64,000 bases of DNA from Kaistia sp. 32K (GCF_016629525.1 NZ_AP024269.1:1-64000); one strand, 5' to 3'. Positions 16,821-26,443 are shown, numbered from the stretch's first letter. The notes: generated by a model from the letters alone, not told the origin. Numbers and translations: made by a program.

Positions 16821-17608
16821 TTCATTACCTTGTCGGGATGGGGGGCGGTGTCCTGCGACATCTCCCGGATGTCTTCCTCGACGATCTCGAGGATCGCGAG
16901 GGTCTCTCGGCGGGCGCGGTCGGCGTCCTGCGCCGCGATCGCCTCGAAGAGCTTGCGATGCAGCGGATGCGAGCGATTGGCGAAATCGGGGCGGTTGAAC
17001 GGCTTCGTCCAGAAGTTCTGGAAGGTTCCGCGCATCTGCTCCAGCAACTGCCCGAACATCGGGTTGTGCGAGGCGTCGTAGACGGCGAGGTGGAAGGCGA
17101 GATCGGCCTCGCCCGAGGTTCCCTCGGCGCGATGGACGCGCTCCAGCTCGATCAACCGTTCCTCGATGGTGGCGAGGTCGGCCTCGGTCCGCCGCACCGC
17201 CGCCAGCGCCCCCGCCTCGGCCTCGAGCCCGCGCCGGATGTCGAGCGTCGCCAGGAGGCCCTCGCGCATGTCGCTCGCATCGATCTGCAGCGGCATGTGG
17301 ATGGTGTCGGGCGAGATGCCGCGCAGCAGATAGGTGCCGCTGCCCTTGCGCGATTCCATCACGCCGAGCGCCTGGAACTGGCGGATCACCTCGCGCACGG
17401 TCGACCGGCCGACGGCCAGCGCCTGCATCAGCTCGCGTTCCGTCGGCAGCCGCTCGCCGGGCTTCAGGCCGGAGAGGGCGATGAAATCGGCCAGCGCCTT
17501 CATCACCGTGCCGGCGCGGTCGGAAGCGGGAAGCGGGGTCAGGCCCGGAAAGGCGATCGGCACGCCGGCGCGCTGCCTGGTGTCTGACGATGCGGTCGTC
17601 TTGATCAC
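16817..17608 (-). CDS. GntR-family regulator, FadR subfamily
   Basis: Transcription factor, 263 residues. The N-terminal winged helix-turn-helix (about 35-105) contains GERLPTERELMQALAVGRST and VREVIRQFQALGVMESRKGS. The C-terminal all-helical FCD ligand domain (about 125-250) has the metal-binding Asp and His in DLAFHLAVYDASHNPMF and a later HPLHRKLFEAI. It is first in the operon, coupled to the PLP-enzyme gene, so it probably represses its own operon until the imported substrate or a breakdown product is present. Confidence 0.92.
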   Translation of the reverse strand: MIKTTASSDTRQRAGVPIAFPGLTPLPASDRAGTVMKALADFIALSGLKPGERLPTERELMQALAVGRSTVREVIRQFQALGVMESRKGSGTYLLRGISPDTIHMPLQIDASDMREGLLATLDIRRGLEAEAGALAAVRRTEADLATIEERLIELERVHRAEGTSGEADLAFHLAVYDASHNPMFGQLLEQMRGTFQNFWTKPFNRPDFANRSHPLHRKLFEAIAAQDADRARRETLAILEIVEEDIREMSQDTAPHPDKVMK

Positions 17609-17639
17609 GCTGGGTCCCCGATCGGACGTGAGCTAAAAT

Positions 17640-17650
17640 TGGTCTGACAT
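17640..17650. promoter_or_regulatory. candidate GntR/FadR operator
   Basis: TGGTCTGACAT, 32 bases before the GntR start, fits the FadR-subfamily consensus TNGTNNNACNA at all but the last base. It lies where autoregulation of the operon would be expected. There is only a single site and no experimental support. Confidence 0.35.
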
Positions 17651-17867
17651 CTGATAATTTCTGCAGGAGGGGCTTTTCGTCAAGGGCGAAAGTTTCGGCA
17701 AGCCGGCGGTGTTTTGGGCGGCGCTGTGGATTTCGATGCTGCGGGAAGGGGCGCGGCGAGGCATGAAATTGCGGGCGCTCGCGAAAAACTCCCCGATTCC
17801 GCCACTTATGATGCGGCGTCCGACCTGCTAGCCTTCAGGGCGCGCATCCAGCGCCGGGCGAGCGACC

Positions 17868-18146
17868 ATGAGCGACCAGCCGGAACTTCAGATCACGCCG
17901 ACGCGGTTCGAGATGGAGCTCGACGGTCATGTCGCCTTCATCCTCTATCGGCTGCAGGGCGATGTCGTGGAACTCGTCCATACCGAAGTGCCGCCGGAAC
18001 TCAGCGGTCGCGGCATCGGCACCAAGCTGGTCCGCGCCGTGCTCGACAGGCTGCGCGACCAGGGCGCGCGGATCCATCCGCTCTGCCCCTTCGTCGACGC
18101 CTATATCGGCCACCATCCGGAATATGCGGATCTCGTCACCGACTGA
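17868..18146 (+). CDS. small GNAT-type acetyltransferase (YjdJ/Gtn-like)
   Basis: A 92-residue single-domain protein of the minimal N-acetyltransferase family. It has the hydrophobic strands HVAFILYRLQGDVVELVHTE, then the acetyl-CoA-binding loop VPPELSGRGIGTKLVRAVLD, and ends with HPLCPFVDAYIGHHPEYADL, a Cys/Tyr-containing stretch conserved in this subfamily. It is shorter than a standard GNAT (about 150) but full-length for this group. It appears to be transcribed alone; its substrate is not known. Confidence 0.85.
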   Translation: MSDQPELQITPTRFEMELDGHVAFILYRLQGDVVELVHTEVPPELSGRGIGTKLVRAVLDRLRDQGARIHPLCPFVDAYIGHHPEYADLVTD

Positions 18147-18173
18147 ACCCGACGCCCGCCATCCGCGTTTAGA

Positions 18174-18230
18174 GACCAAGACTTCGACCAGGACTTCAGA
18201 GACCAGGACTTCAGAGACCAAGACCCCGGA
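18174..18230 (+). repeat. imperfect tandem repeat (15-base unit)
   Basis: Four units based on GACCAGGACTTCAGA: 18174-18185 (12 bases), 18186-18200, 18201-18215 and 18216-18230. The two central copies are identical. It lies in the non-coding gap between the acetyltransferase and the flavoprotein, with no nearby partner copies, so it looks like slippage expansion and not a CRISPR array. Confidence 0.7.
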
Positions 18231-18329
18231 CATCTTATTCCCCGCCCGCAAGTCCCCGCCAGCAAGTCTTCAGTAGCCAAGTATCCCGCAGTCCGCTGTA
18301 TCCAGCAGCCCGATTCATGGAGATGCCTG

Positions 18330-19715
18330 ATGCCTGCCTATGACGCCATCATCATCGGCACCGGACAGGCCGGTCCGCCGCTCGCGGGCCGGTTGAGCGC
18401 CGCAGGCCAGAAGGTCGCCATCATCGAACGCAACCTCGTCGGCGGCACCTGCGTCAATACCGGCTGCACGCCGACCAAGACCCTGGTCGCCAGCGCCAAG
18501 GCGGCGCAGATGGCGCGCCGCGCCGCCGAGTATGGCGTCGTGATCGAGGGCGCGGTCGGCATCGACATGCGCAAGGTGAAGGCGCGGGCCGACGCCGTCT
18601 CGGGCGCCTCGCGCGATGGCGTCACGGCCTGGATCGACGGCATGGAGAACTGCACGCTCTATCGCGGCCATGCCCGCTTTCTCGACGCCAGGCGCGTGCA
18701 GGTCGGCGACGACGAACTCACCGCGGACCGGATCTTCATCAATGTCGGCGGCCGCGCCGCGATCCCCGACATTCCCGGCATCGCCGACGTGCCGCATCTC
18801 ACCAACAGCACGATGATGGACATCGACGCCGTGCCGGAGCACCTGCTGGTCATCGGCGGCAGCTATGTCGGGCTGGAATTCGCGCAGGCCTACCGCCGCT
18901 TTGGCGCGCGGGTGACGGTGTTCGAGACGGGGCCGCGACTGGTCCGCCGCGAGGACGAGGATATCTCGCGGGCGATCGCCGAGATCCTTTCGGCGGAGGG
19001 CATCGACATCGTCGTCGGCGCCACCAACCTCAGCGTCCATCGCGCGGCGGACGGTACGATCGTGCTCAGCCATGACGGGCCGAACGGGCTGCGCACCGTC
19101 TCCGGCTCGCATCTTCTGGTCGCGACCGGCCGGCGGCCGAACACCGACGATCTCGATGTCGCGAAGGCGGGCATCGCCCTCGACGCGCATGGCTACGTCA
19201 TGGTCGACGACGCGCTCAAAACCAATGTCGACGGCATCTGGGCGCTGGGCGACTGCAATGGCCGCGGCGCCTTCACCCACACCTCCTACAATGACTTCGA
19301 GATCGTCGCCGCCAACCTGCTCGACGACGATCCGCGCCGCGTCACCGACCGCATTCCCGTCTATGCGCTCTATACCGATCCGCCGCTCGGCCGCGTCGGT
19401 TTCACCGAGGCGGAGGCGATCCGCACCGGCAAGCGCGTCCTGGTCTCGAAGCGGCCGATGACGCGGGTGAGCCGGGCGATCGAAAAGGGCGAGACGCAGG
19501 GCTTCATGAAGATCGTTGCCGACGCCGACAGCGGCGAGATCCTTGGCGCCGCCCTGCTCGGCACCGGCTGCGACGAGGCGGTGCACTCGCTGATCGACGT
19601 CATGTATGCCCGCCGCCCGTTCGAGCAGGTCCGGCGCGGCGTCCACATCCACCCGACCGTGTCCGAACTGCTCCCGACCATGCTCGCCGAATTCAAGCCC
19701 GCCTTATTATCGTAG
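18330..19715 (+). CDS. MerA-like FAD/NAD(P)-disulfide oxidoreductase
   Basis: Class I flavoprotein disulfide reductase, 461 residues. FAD-binding GTGQAGPPLAG (about 10), redox-active disulfide GGTCVNTGCTPTKTL (Cys about 44 and 49), NAD(P)-binding GGSYVGLEFAQAYRRFG (about 174), ATGRRPNTDDL, second FAD motif VDGIWALGDCNGRGAFTH, and the C-terminal active-site HIHPTVSELLPT. It lacks the N-terminal heavy-metal domain and C-terminal Cys pair of true mercuric reductase, so 'mercuric-reductase-like oxidoreductase' is safest. There is no lipoyl partner nearby, although an AceE-like E1 lies on the other strand 7 kb away. GGAG precedes the ATG. Confidence 0.88.
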   Translation: MPAYDAIIIGTGQAGPPLAGRLSAAGQKVAIIERNLVGGTCVNTGCTPTKTLVASAKAAQMARRAAEYGVVIEGAVGIDMRKVKARADAVSGASRDGVTAWIDGMENCTLYRGHARFLDARRVQVGDDELTADRIFINVGGRAAIPDIPGIADVPHLTNSTMMDIDAVPEHLLVIGGSYVGLEFAQAYRRFGARVTVFETGPRLVRREDEDISRAIAEILSAEGIDIVVGATNLSVHRAADGTIVLSHDGPNGLRTVSGSHLLVATGRRPNTDDLDVAKAGIALDAHGYVMVDDALKTNVDGIWALGDCNGRGAFTHTSYNDFEIVAANLLDDDPRRVTDRIPVYALYTDPPLGRVGFTEAEAIRTGKRVLVSKRPMTRVSRAIEKGETQGFMKIVADADSGEILGAALLGTGCDEAVHSLIDVMYARRPFEQVRRGVHIHPTVSELLPTMLAEFKPALLS

Positions 19716-19865
19716 CGCCGCACTGTCTCGCTGTGCATTTCGGTTGCGTGACGCGCACGTCGCCGACGCGCGGTGGTGGCAGGAACGGCCATGTATGGTA
19801 AATGTTAAGGATAGTCTCATAGAGACAGGAGCGTAATCGGCCGATGTAGCGTTCCGGCGGCGTGT

Positions 19866-21845
19866 ATGGGTGTTGTACTGTTGAAAGTCCCTGTCCTTAA
19901 ACCGCGCGGCACCCGCTCTCGGCGCAGGATTCGCCAGACCGTCGCGTCGGCAATGGTCATCGTGGTGGCGGGGTCGACAGTTACCTACGCGCAGGACGGT
20001 GGATTCCTCAACGGCATCCGGTCGCTTTTCGGCAAGGAGAAAGTCGAGCCGGTCGCCGACGCCGTCCCCTACAAGCCGACCGTCAACGTCCCCGACGCGG
20101 CGCGTTCGCTGCGCAAGGCGATCACCGCCGCCTCCAATCTCTATTCGATGCGGAAGTCTCCGCCCTCCGGAGCGGCCGGCCTGCTCCGGCGCGCCCGCGC
20201 CGACATCGACCAGATCACCGGGGCGCTCTATTCGAACGGGTACTACGCCGGCTCCATCCGCATCACCATCGCCGGCCGCGCGCTCGACGCGCCCGATATC
20301 CTGCAGGCGATCGAGGCTGCCCGTCCGGCGGGCCCGGTCCCGGTCGAGATCGACGTGACGACCGGGCCGCTGTTCCATTTCGGCAGCATTACGCTCGTCG
20401 ACGAGCGGAACCGTCCGCTGCCGATGGCGCCGACCTTGCGCCAGCTCGGCATCGAGCCCGGCGGCGAGGCGAAATCCTCCGCCATTCTCGACGCCGAGAG
20501 CCACATCACCGACTTCTACCGCGACAAGGGCCACGCCTTCGCCAAGGTGGTCGACAAGGACGTCGTCGCCGACCACGCGACGAACCTCGTCAACGTCACC
20601 TATGTCGTCAACGCCGGCCCGGCGGTCGCCTTCGGCCCCGTCACGGTCTCCGGCGCGGAAAAGGTCCGCCCCTCCTTCGTGCAGGAGCGGGTGCGCATCA
20701 TTCCGGGCGAGATGTTCTCGCCGCAGCGCCTCGCCGATACGCGAAAATCGCTGCTGCGCTACGAGGCTTTCTCCGGCGTCCGTATCCGCGAGGGCGACAA
20801 GCTCGACGCGGACGGCCGCCTGCCGGTCGATGTCGAGGTGACCGAGCGCAAGCCCCGCTATGTCGGCTTCGGCGCCAAATACTCCTCGACCGACGGCTCG
20901 TCGATCAACGCCTTCTGGGGCCATCGCAATCTGTTCGGCGGCGCCGAGACGCTGCGCCTCGACGGCCAGGTGTCGTGGTTCGGCGGCTCGTCCAGCGCCG
21001 TGCCGGATTCCAATCCGCTCGGCTACCGCTTCGCCGCGACCTTCGGCAAGCCGGGCATCCTGACGCCGATCGACGACCTCGTCGCCCAGGCGGCGGTGCT
21101 GCGCGAAGTCACCGACGCCTATGTCCGCGAGGCGGTGACCTTTACCGGCGGTGTCCGGCGCAACTATTCCGACCAGTTCTCCGTGCAGATCGGCCTCGAT
21201 CTCGAACAGTCGCATGTCCAGGATTCCAGCGGCTCGCGCGACGACACCATCGTCGGCGTGCCGATCGACATTGCCTACGACACCACCGACAATCCGCTCG
21301 ATCCCTCCAAGGGCATCCGCGCCGCGGGCACCTTCGAGCCCTTCGCCTATCTCGGCCAGGCCAGCGCCGGCCCGATGATGTTCAAGGGATCGCTGTCGTC
21401 CTACAAGGCCCTCGACGAGGACAAGCGCTACATCCTCGCCGGCCGGATCTCCGCCGGCACGATCTTCGGCGCCGACCTGCTCGACGTGCCGCCGCAGCGG
21501 CGCTTCTATGTCGGCGGCGGCGGATCGCTGCGCGGCTACGACTACCAGTCGGCCAGCCCGCGCAACGCCCAGGGCGACATCATCGGCGGTCTCAGCTACC
21601 TGACGGCCTCGGCCGAGGCGCGCATCAAGGTCACCGACACGATCGGCATCGTGCCCTTCTTCGACATGGGCGCGGCTTCCGAGGGCTCGGTCCCCGATCT
21701 CGGCGATCTAAAATATTCCGCCGGCCTCGGTCTGCGCTATTATACCGGCATCGGCCCCGTCCGGCTCGATGTCGCCATACCGCTCAATCCGGAGCCCGAC
21801 GACAAGGGCTACGGCATCTATATCAGCCTTGGACAGTCGTTCTGA
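19866..21845 (+). CDS. tamA: translocation and assembly module outer-membrane protein TamA
   Basis: Omp85-family outer-membrane protein, 659 residues. A basic start with a hydrophobic signal (cleavage about AQDG, residue 43) is followed by three POTRA domains (about 100-340; the third begins VAFGPVTVSGAEKVRPSFV) and a C-terminal 16-strand barrel with the diagnostic GGSLRGYDYQ loop (the RGY motif that reaches into the barrel) and terminal Phe (LGQSF). It works with TamB to insert autotransporters and other outer-membrane proteins. The stop and the tamB ATG share one base (TGATG), so they are coupled. The ribosome-binding site before ATG 19866 is weak. Confidence 0.93.
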   Translation: MGVVLLKVPVLKPRGTRSRRRIRQTVASAMVIVVAGSTVTYAQDGGFLNGIRSLFGKEKVEPVADAVPYKPTVNVPDAARSLRKAITAASNLYSMRKSPPSGAAGLLRRARADIDQITGALYSNGYYAGSIRITIAGRALDAPDILQAIEAARPAGPVPVEIDVTTGPLFHFGSITLVDERNRPLPMAPTLRQLGIEPGGEAKSSAILDAESHITDFYRDKGHAFAKVVDKDVVADHATNLVNVTYVVNAGPAVAFGPVTVSGAEKVRPSFVQERVRIIPGEMFSPQRLADTRKSLLRYEAFSGVRIREGDKLDADGRLPVDVEVTERKPRYVGFGAKYSSTDGSSINAFWGHRNLFGGAETLRLDGQVSWFGGSSSAVPDSNPLGYRFAATFGKPGILTPIDDLVAQAAVLREVTDAYVREAVTFTGGVRRNYSDQFSVQIGLDLEQSHVQDSSGSRDDTIVGVPIDIAYDTTDNPLDPSKGIRAAGTFEPFAYLGQASAGPMMFKGSLSSYKALDEDKRYILAGRISAGTIFGADLLDVPPQRRFYVGGGGSLRGYDYQSASPRNAQGDIIGGLSYLTASAEARIKVTDTIGIVPFFDMGAASEGSVPDLGDLKYSAGLGLRYYTGIGPVRLDVAIPLNPEPDDKGYGIYISLGQSF

Positions 21846-24800
21846 TGACCCGCGCCCTCAAGATCCTGCGCTGGCTCGGCGTTGGCCTCATCGTCCTCCT
21901 GATCGCGCTCGTCGGCGCGTTCGGCTTCCTGCAGACAGGTCCGGGCCTGCGCATGCTTGCGAATGTCGGCAGCCGGCTCGCCAGCAGCGAGGGGCTGACG
22001 GTCCGCATCTACGGCATTTCCGGCTTCGTGCCGTCCAACCTGACGATCGCCCGGATCGAGGTCGCCGACGCCACCGGCCCGTTCGCCTCGGTCGACAATC
22101 TGCACCTCGCCTGGCATCCGCTGTCGCTCCTCTCCGGCAAGGTCTCGATCGCGGATCTCTCGGCGGCCGAAGTCGCCGTGTCGCGCCAGCCGGTCCTGCC
22201 GCCCGCGCCCGCTGACAAGAGCTCTGGCGGCGGCATTCCCTTCATCCGCGTCGCGCTCGATCGGCTCGACATCGCGAAGATCGATATCGGCGAGCCGGTG
22301 CTCGGCATGGCCGCGGTCCTCAACCTGCAGGCCTCCGCCCGCCTGGTCGATCCGGCCGAGGGGCTGGCGCTCGATTTCGCGCTGCTGCGCGAGGATGCGC
22401 TGGGCGAGATCAAGGGCAGCGTCCGCTACGCTCCCGGCAATGGCACGGATTCGCTCTATCTCGACGTCACCGCGTCCGAGCCCGCCGGCGGCCTCGTCGC
22501 GCGCCTCGCCGAGATCGAAGGCCTTCCGGCGCTGTCGCTCTCGGTCAAGGGCAACGCGCCGCTCGACAATTGGGACGGCCGCATCGCGCTCGACGCGGGC
22601 AGCGCCGGCAATCTCGGCGGCACCGCCGCCGTCAAGCAGGTCGAGAACGGCCGCCGCGTCATGCTCGATCTCGCCGGCGAGATCGCCGGACTGGTTCCGG
22701 CCTCGATCCGTCCGCTCTTCGCCGACCGCACGACCCTGCTCGGCTCGGCGATCCTCGAGCCGGAAGGCCGCGTCGCCATCGAAGGGCTGAACGCCACCGC
22801 CGCCGGCTTCGGCCTGGCGCTGGTCGGCAGCCTCGATACCAAGGCGAAGACGGCGGATGTCACGCTCGATCTCGTCGGCGGCGACCCCTCGCATTTCGCC
22901 GCCTTCGCCCCCGGCGTGACCTGGTCCGGCTGGCGCCTCAACGCCGCCGTCAACGGCCCGTTCGCCACGCCGACCGTCGACGCGACGCTCTCCGCGCAGT
23001 CGCTCGCCGGCTCCGGCTATGGCGTCGCCGACCTGAAGATCACCGCCAAGACGACGCCTGCCAGCGCCGGCGGCCTCGATTTCACCGTCGACGGCACCGC
23101 GACCGGCCTTTCCGCCGAGGATCCGAAGGTCGTCGCCGCGCTCGGCAAGTCGGCCCGGCTGCAGGCGGCGGGCTCCGTCGGCGACGCCGGCCCGGTCCTG
23201 ACCTCGGCCACGGTGGCGCTGGAGCCGCTCGATCTCGCCTTCGCCGGCACGGCGGCGGCGAACGACGTCAAGGGCGCGCTCCGGCTCGAGCGCTTGAACC
23301 TCGCCGCCTTCTCCGGCCTCGCCGGACGCCCCCTCACCGGCAGCGCCGTGCTCGACGCGAAGATCGACGCCGATCCGTCGAAGCGGCGCGTCGCCGTCGA
23401 TCTCGACGGGTCGTCGAAGGACATCACCACCGGCATCACCCAGGTCGACGATTTCTTCGCCGGCGAAAGTCGGGTCAAGGGTTCGGTGTCGCTCGCCGAG
23501 GATGGCCGCATCGCCGTCAACGGGCTGACGCTCGCCGCGCGCGGCCTCGACGTCGCCGTCGATGGCGGCATCGAAAAATCAGCCGCCGACCTGACCGCGC
23601 GGGTGAAGCTCGCCGATCTGAAGCAGCTCGATCCGCGCGTCTCCGGCGCCGCCAATGCCGATCTCCGCTTTACCGGCGGCCTCGACGCGCTCGGGCTTAC
23701 CGGCAAGGTCGCGATCCCCGCCGGCGTCGCCATGGACCAGAAGATCGAGAATTTGGCGCTCACCGTCGACCTCACCGATCTGACCGGCCTGCCCGGTGGC
23801 ACGGTCGCGCTCGACGGCAAGCTCGCCGGCAAGACCGCCAAGGGCGGCGCGAGGCTGACCTCGCTCGCCGATGGCGGCCGCCGCGTCGACGACCTCGACC
23901 TCGCCATCGGCGCCGTGCGCGCCAAGGGCGCGGCGGCGCTCGCGCCCTCCGGCCTCGTCGACGGCAAGATCACCATCGCCGCCTCCAACCTCGCCGATCT
24001 CTCGGCGCTGGTGCTGACGGAGCTCGCCGGCCGCCTCGACGCAACCATCGTGCTCGACGCCGCGAACGGCGCGCAGCGCGTCGCCGTCGACGGCTCGGCG
24101 GCCGGAATCCGCGTCGCCGGCAACCGCGTCGACAAGGCTGACATCAACGCCCGCCTCGTCGATCTCTCCGGCACGCCGGTGATCGACGGCAAGGTCGTGC
24201 TTTCCGGCGTCGTCGCCGGCGGCCAGACGATCGAGAAGGCGACGGTCACGGCGAAGAGCGCCGGCACCGCCACCGACGTGACGCTCGACACGGCCCTGCT
24301 CGGCGCCAGCATCGACGCCAAGGCGCGGATCTCGCCGGCGGGCGAGGCGACCAATGTCCGCCTCGACGCGCTGAAGATCGCCCGTCCCGGCACCAATGTG
24401 ACGTTGGCGCAGCCTGCCAACATCGCGATCGCCAAGGGCGGCGTTTCCATCGACAGGCTGGTGCTCGCGACCGGCGACGGCCGCACGACGATCAGCGGCA
24501 AGGCCGGCGAGACGCTCGACCTCAATGTCGACCTGCGCAACCTGCCGCTCGCTCTCGCCTCGCTCGCGGCGCCGACGCTCGACATGAAGGGCACGCTGAG
24601 CGGCACGGCGCGGATTACCGGCAAGGCCGCGGCGCCGGCCGGCAATTACGATTTGAGGATCGCCAAGCTCACCAATGCCGATATCGCGCGGGCCGGCCTC
24701 GGTCCGTTCGACATCACGGCGAAGGGCAATCTCGGCGGCGGCCGGGTCGGCGTCGAGGCGACCATCAACGCACCCTCCGTCTCCGGCCTGACGATCAACG

Positions 24801-26152
24801 GCTCCGTGCCGATCGCTGCCGGCGACATGGATCTGAAGATCAAGGGCGCCATCGATCTCGCCATCGCCAACACGGCGCTCGCCACCTCCGGCGGCACCGT
24901 GCGCGGCAAGGCCGTCATCGACGCCGCGCTCGCCGGGCCGACCTCGGCGCCGCGCGCTTCCGGCACGGTGCGCGTCTCGGGCGGCAGCTACAATGATTCG
25001 CTGAACGGCATCGCGCTCTCCAACATCGAGGCGGTGCTGACCGGCACGGACCGCGCCGTCCAGGTCACCTCCTTCTCGGCCCAGACCGTCCAGGGCGGGC
25101 GGATCGTCGGCAAGGGCAATATCGGCCTCGATCCGGCGCAGGGCTTCCCGGCCGCCATCGAAGTCACGCTGCAGAAGGCGACGCTGGTTTCCAGCGACCT
25201 GATGCGGCTCGTCGCCGACGGCAGCATCAACATCCAGGGTCCCGTCGCGACCCGGCCGAAGATCGTCGGCCAGATCAAGGTCCGCAACCTCGACATCAAC
25301 ATCGCCGACATCCCCTCGGGCGGTCTCGACCCGCTCTCCGTCCGCCACGTCAATACCGGCAAGCAGCCGGCGGCCAAGACCGGCATCCGCGCGCAGGCGA
25401 AGGCCCGCGCCGCTGCCACGGCGAAGAAGAAGACCCAGCCGGCGAGCCCCTTCGTCGCCGATCTCGACCTTCGCGTCTCGGCGCCGAACGGCGTGTTCGT
25501 GCGCGGCATGGGCATGGACGCGGAATTCGGCGGCGACCTGACGCTTCGCGGCACGACGGCCGACATGGTGACGCTGGGCGGCTTCGAGCTGAAGCGCGGC
25601 CGCTTCAACGTCGTCGGCCGCCAGCTCGACTTCACCCAGGGCAAGATCACCTTCAACGGCAGCCTCGATCCGGAGCTCGACTTCAAGGCCGACACCACCG
25701 GCGGCGATGTCGTTGCCAGTATCATCATCACCGGTAACGCCTCGGCGCCGGAAGTGAGCTTCGCCTCGACGCCGACCCTGCCGCAGGACGAGGTGATCGC
25801 GCGGCTGCTGTTCGGCCGGGCGATCAGCACGCTGACGCCGGGACAGGCGCTGCAGGTGGCGCAGACCGTGGCGCAGTTCTCGGGCCGGGGACCGGGCGTG
25901 CTCGATTCCGTGCGCAAGTCGCTCGGCGTCGACTCGCTCTCGATCGGCACCGACGCGTCCGGCAAGGGCGGCCAGGTCGGCATCGGCAAGCGGCTGAACG
26001 ACAAGGTCTATATCGGCGTGCAGCAGGGCACGTCGCCCGATTCGAGCAAGGTCACGGTCGACGTCGACCTGACCCGCAACATCCGCATCCAGGGCGCCGC
26101 CGGCGCCGACGGCTCGAACGAGCTCGGCATCGGCGCGCAGTGGGATTACTAG
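21845..26152 (+). CDS. tamB: translocation and assembly module inner-membrane protein TamB
   Basis: Very long envelope-spanning protein, 1435 residues. A single N-terminal membrane anchor (about 11-30) is followed by a long beta-helical, AsmA-like repeat region and a C-terminal DUF490/TamB domain (about 1150-1435; LKRGRFNVVGRQLDFTQGKI, TPTLPQDEVIARLLFGR), ending GIGAQWDY. I start it at the ATG at 21845 overlapping the tamA stop; the same frame is open for another 290 codons upstream inside tamA, but that part is a shadow. TamB bridges the periplasm to TamA and is implicated in protein insertion and phospholipid transport. A short Lys/Ala-rich stretch near residue 1185 is a likely linker. Confidence 0.93.
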   Translation: MTRALKILRWLGVGLIVLLIALVGAFGFLQTGPGLRMLANVGSRLASSEGLTVRIYGISGFVPSNLTIARIEVADATGPFASVDNLHLAWHPLSLLSGKVSIADLSAAEVAVSRQPVLPPAPADKSSGGGIPFIRVALDRLDIAKIDIGEPVLGMAAVLNLQASARLVDPAEGLALDFALLREDALGEIKGSVRYAPGNGTDSLYLDVTASEPAGGLVARLAEIEGLPALSLSVKGNAPLDNWDGRIALDAGSAGNLGGTAAVKQVENGRRVMLDLAGEIAGLVPASIRPLFADRTTLLGSAILEPEGRVAIEGLNATAAGFGLALVGSLDTKAKTADVTLDLVGGDPSHFAAFAPGVTWSGWRLNAAVNGPFATPTVDATLSAQSLAGSGYGVADLKITAKTTPASAGGLDFTVDGTATGLSAEDPKVVAALGKSARLQAAGSVGDAGPVLTSATVALEPLDLAFAGTAAANDVKGALRLERLNLAAFSGLAGRPLTGSAVLDAKIDADPSKRRVAVDLDGSSKDITTGITQVDDFFAGESRVKGSVSLAEDGRIAVNGLTLAARGLDVAVDGGIEKSAADLTARVKLADLKQLDPRVSGAANADLRFTGGLDALGLTGKVAIPAGVAMDQKIENLALTVDLTDLTGLPGGTVALDGKLAGKTAKGGARLTSLADGGRRVDDLDLAIGAVRAKGAAALAPSGLVDGKITIAASNLADLSALVLTELAGRLDATIVLDAANGAQRVAVDGSAAGIRVAGNRVDKADINARLVDLSGTPVIDGKVVLSGVVAGGQTIEKATVTAKSAGTATDVTLDTALLGASIDAKARISPAGEATNVRLDALKIARPGTNVTLAQPANIAIAKGGVSIDRLVLATGDGRTTISGKAGETLDLNVDLRNLPLALASLAAPTLDMKGTLSGTARITGKAAAPAGNYDLRIAKLTNADIARAGLGPFDITAKGNLGGGRVGVEATINAPSVSGLTINGSVPIAAGDMDLKIKGAIDLAIANTALATSGGTVRGKAVIDAALAGPTSAPRASGTVRVSGGSYNDSLNGIALSNIEAVLTGTDRAVQVTSFSAQTVQGGRIVGKGNIGLDPAQGFPAAIEVTLQKATLVSSDLMRLVADGSINIQGPVATRPKIVGQIKVRNLDINIADIPSGGLDPLSVRHVNTGKQPAAKTGIRAQAKARAAATAKKKTQPASPFVADLDLRVSAPNGVFVRGMGMDAEFGGDLTLRGTTADMVTLGGFELKRGRFNVVGRQLDFTQGKITFNGSLDPELDFKADTTGGDVVASIIITGNASAPEVSFASTPTLPQDEVIARLLFGRAISTLTPGQALQVAQTVAQFSGRGPGVLDSVRKSLGVDSLSIGTDASGKGGQVGIGKRLNDKVYIGVQQGTSPDSSKVTVDVDLTRNIRIQGAAGADGSNELGIGAQWDY

Positions 26153-26204
26153 GAGCTCTCTGCGGGCCTCGCCGGAATGGCTCTCCCTCGTCGCATCCTC
26201 CGCC

Positions 26205-26310
26205 GTCATCCCGGGCTTGACCCGGGATCCATACGGCTGAGGCATGGGGAGGTTCGCGCGGCCCGCGCTCCGGCTGGATGGATCCCGGCTCGGAGGCCGG
26301 GATGACGGCG
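26205..26310. repeat. inverted pair of family B repeats
   Basis: GTCATCCCGGGCTTGACCC with GGGATCC (26205-26230), and in opposite orientation GGATCCCGGC...GCCGGGATGAC (about 26279-26307). Together they can form a long cruciform in the gap between convergent tamB and the dehydrogenase at 26478. Same family as 8434-8474. Confidence 0.65.
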
Positions 26311-26360
26311 AGCGTGGGGCGGGCGTTGTGCGACTATTCGCGAACAGACCCTCACCCCGA

Positions 26361-26384
26361 CCCTCTCCCGCGCGCGGGAGAGGG
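26361..26384. repeat. CCCTCTCCCGCG hairpin, family C copy 2
   Basis: Perfect 12-bp arms with no spacer. It is part of a cluster of palindromes filling 26153-26477, a 325-base gap with no gene that I can support. It may serve as a two-way terminator between convergent genes. Confidence 0.7.
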
Positions 26385-26443
26385 TGCTCGCCTGTGCCGG
26401 TTGCAGCAATGGCTCCAGCTTCGATGAAGCGCGCCGGCTGAAA

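Noticed and set aside
18174..18230. Possible CRISPR-like array
   Set aside because: Units are contiguous without spacers and total only 57 bases; no cas genes are present.
18330..19715. True mercuric reductase or dihydrolipoamide dehydrogenase
   Set aside because: It lacks the N-terminal metal-binding domain and C-terminal Cys pair of MerA, and no lipoyl-complex genes adjoin; kept as MerA-like oxidoreductase.
20975..21844. 290-codon upstream extension of tamB inside tamA
   Set aside because: The same stretch encodes the TamA barrel in another frame; the ATG at 21845 gives the expected membrane anchor immediately.
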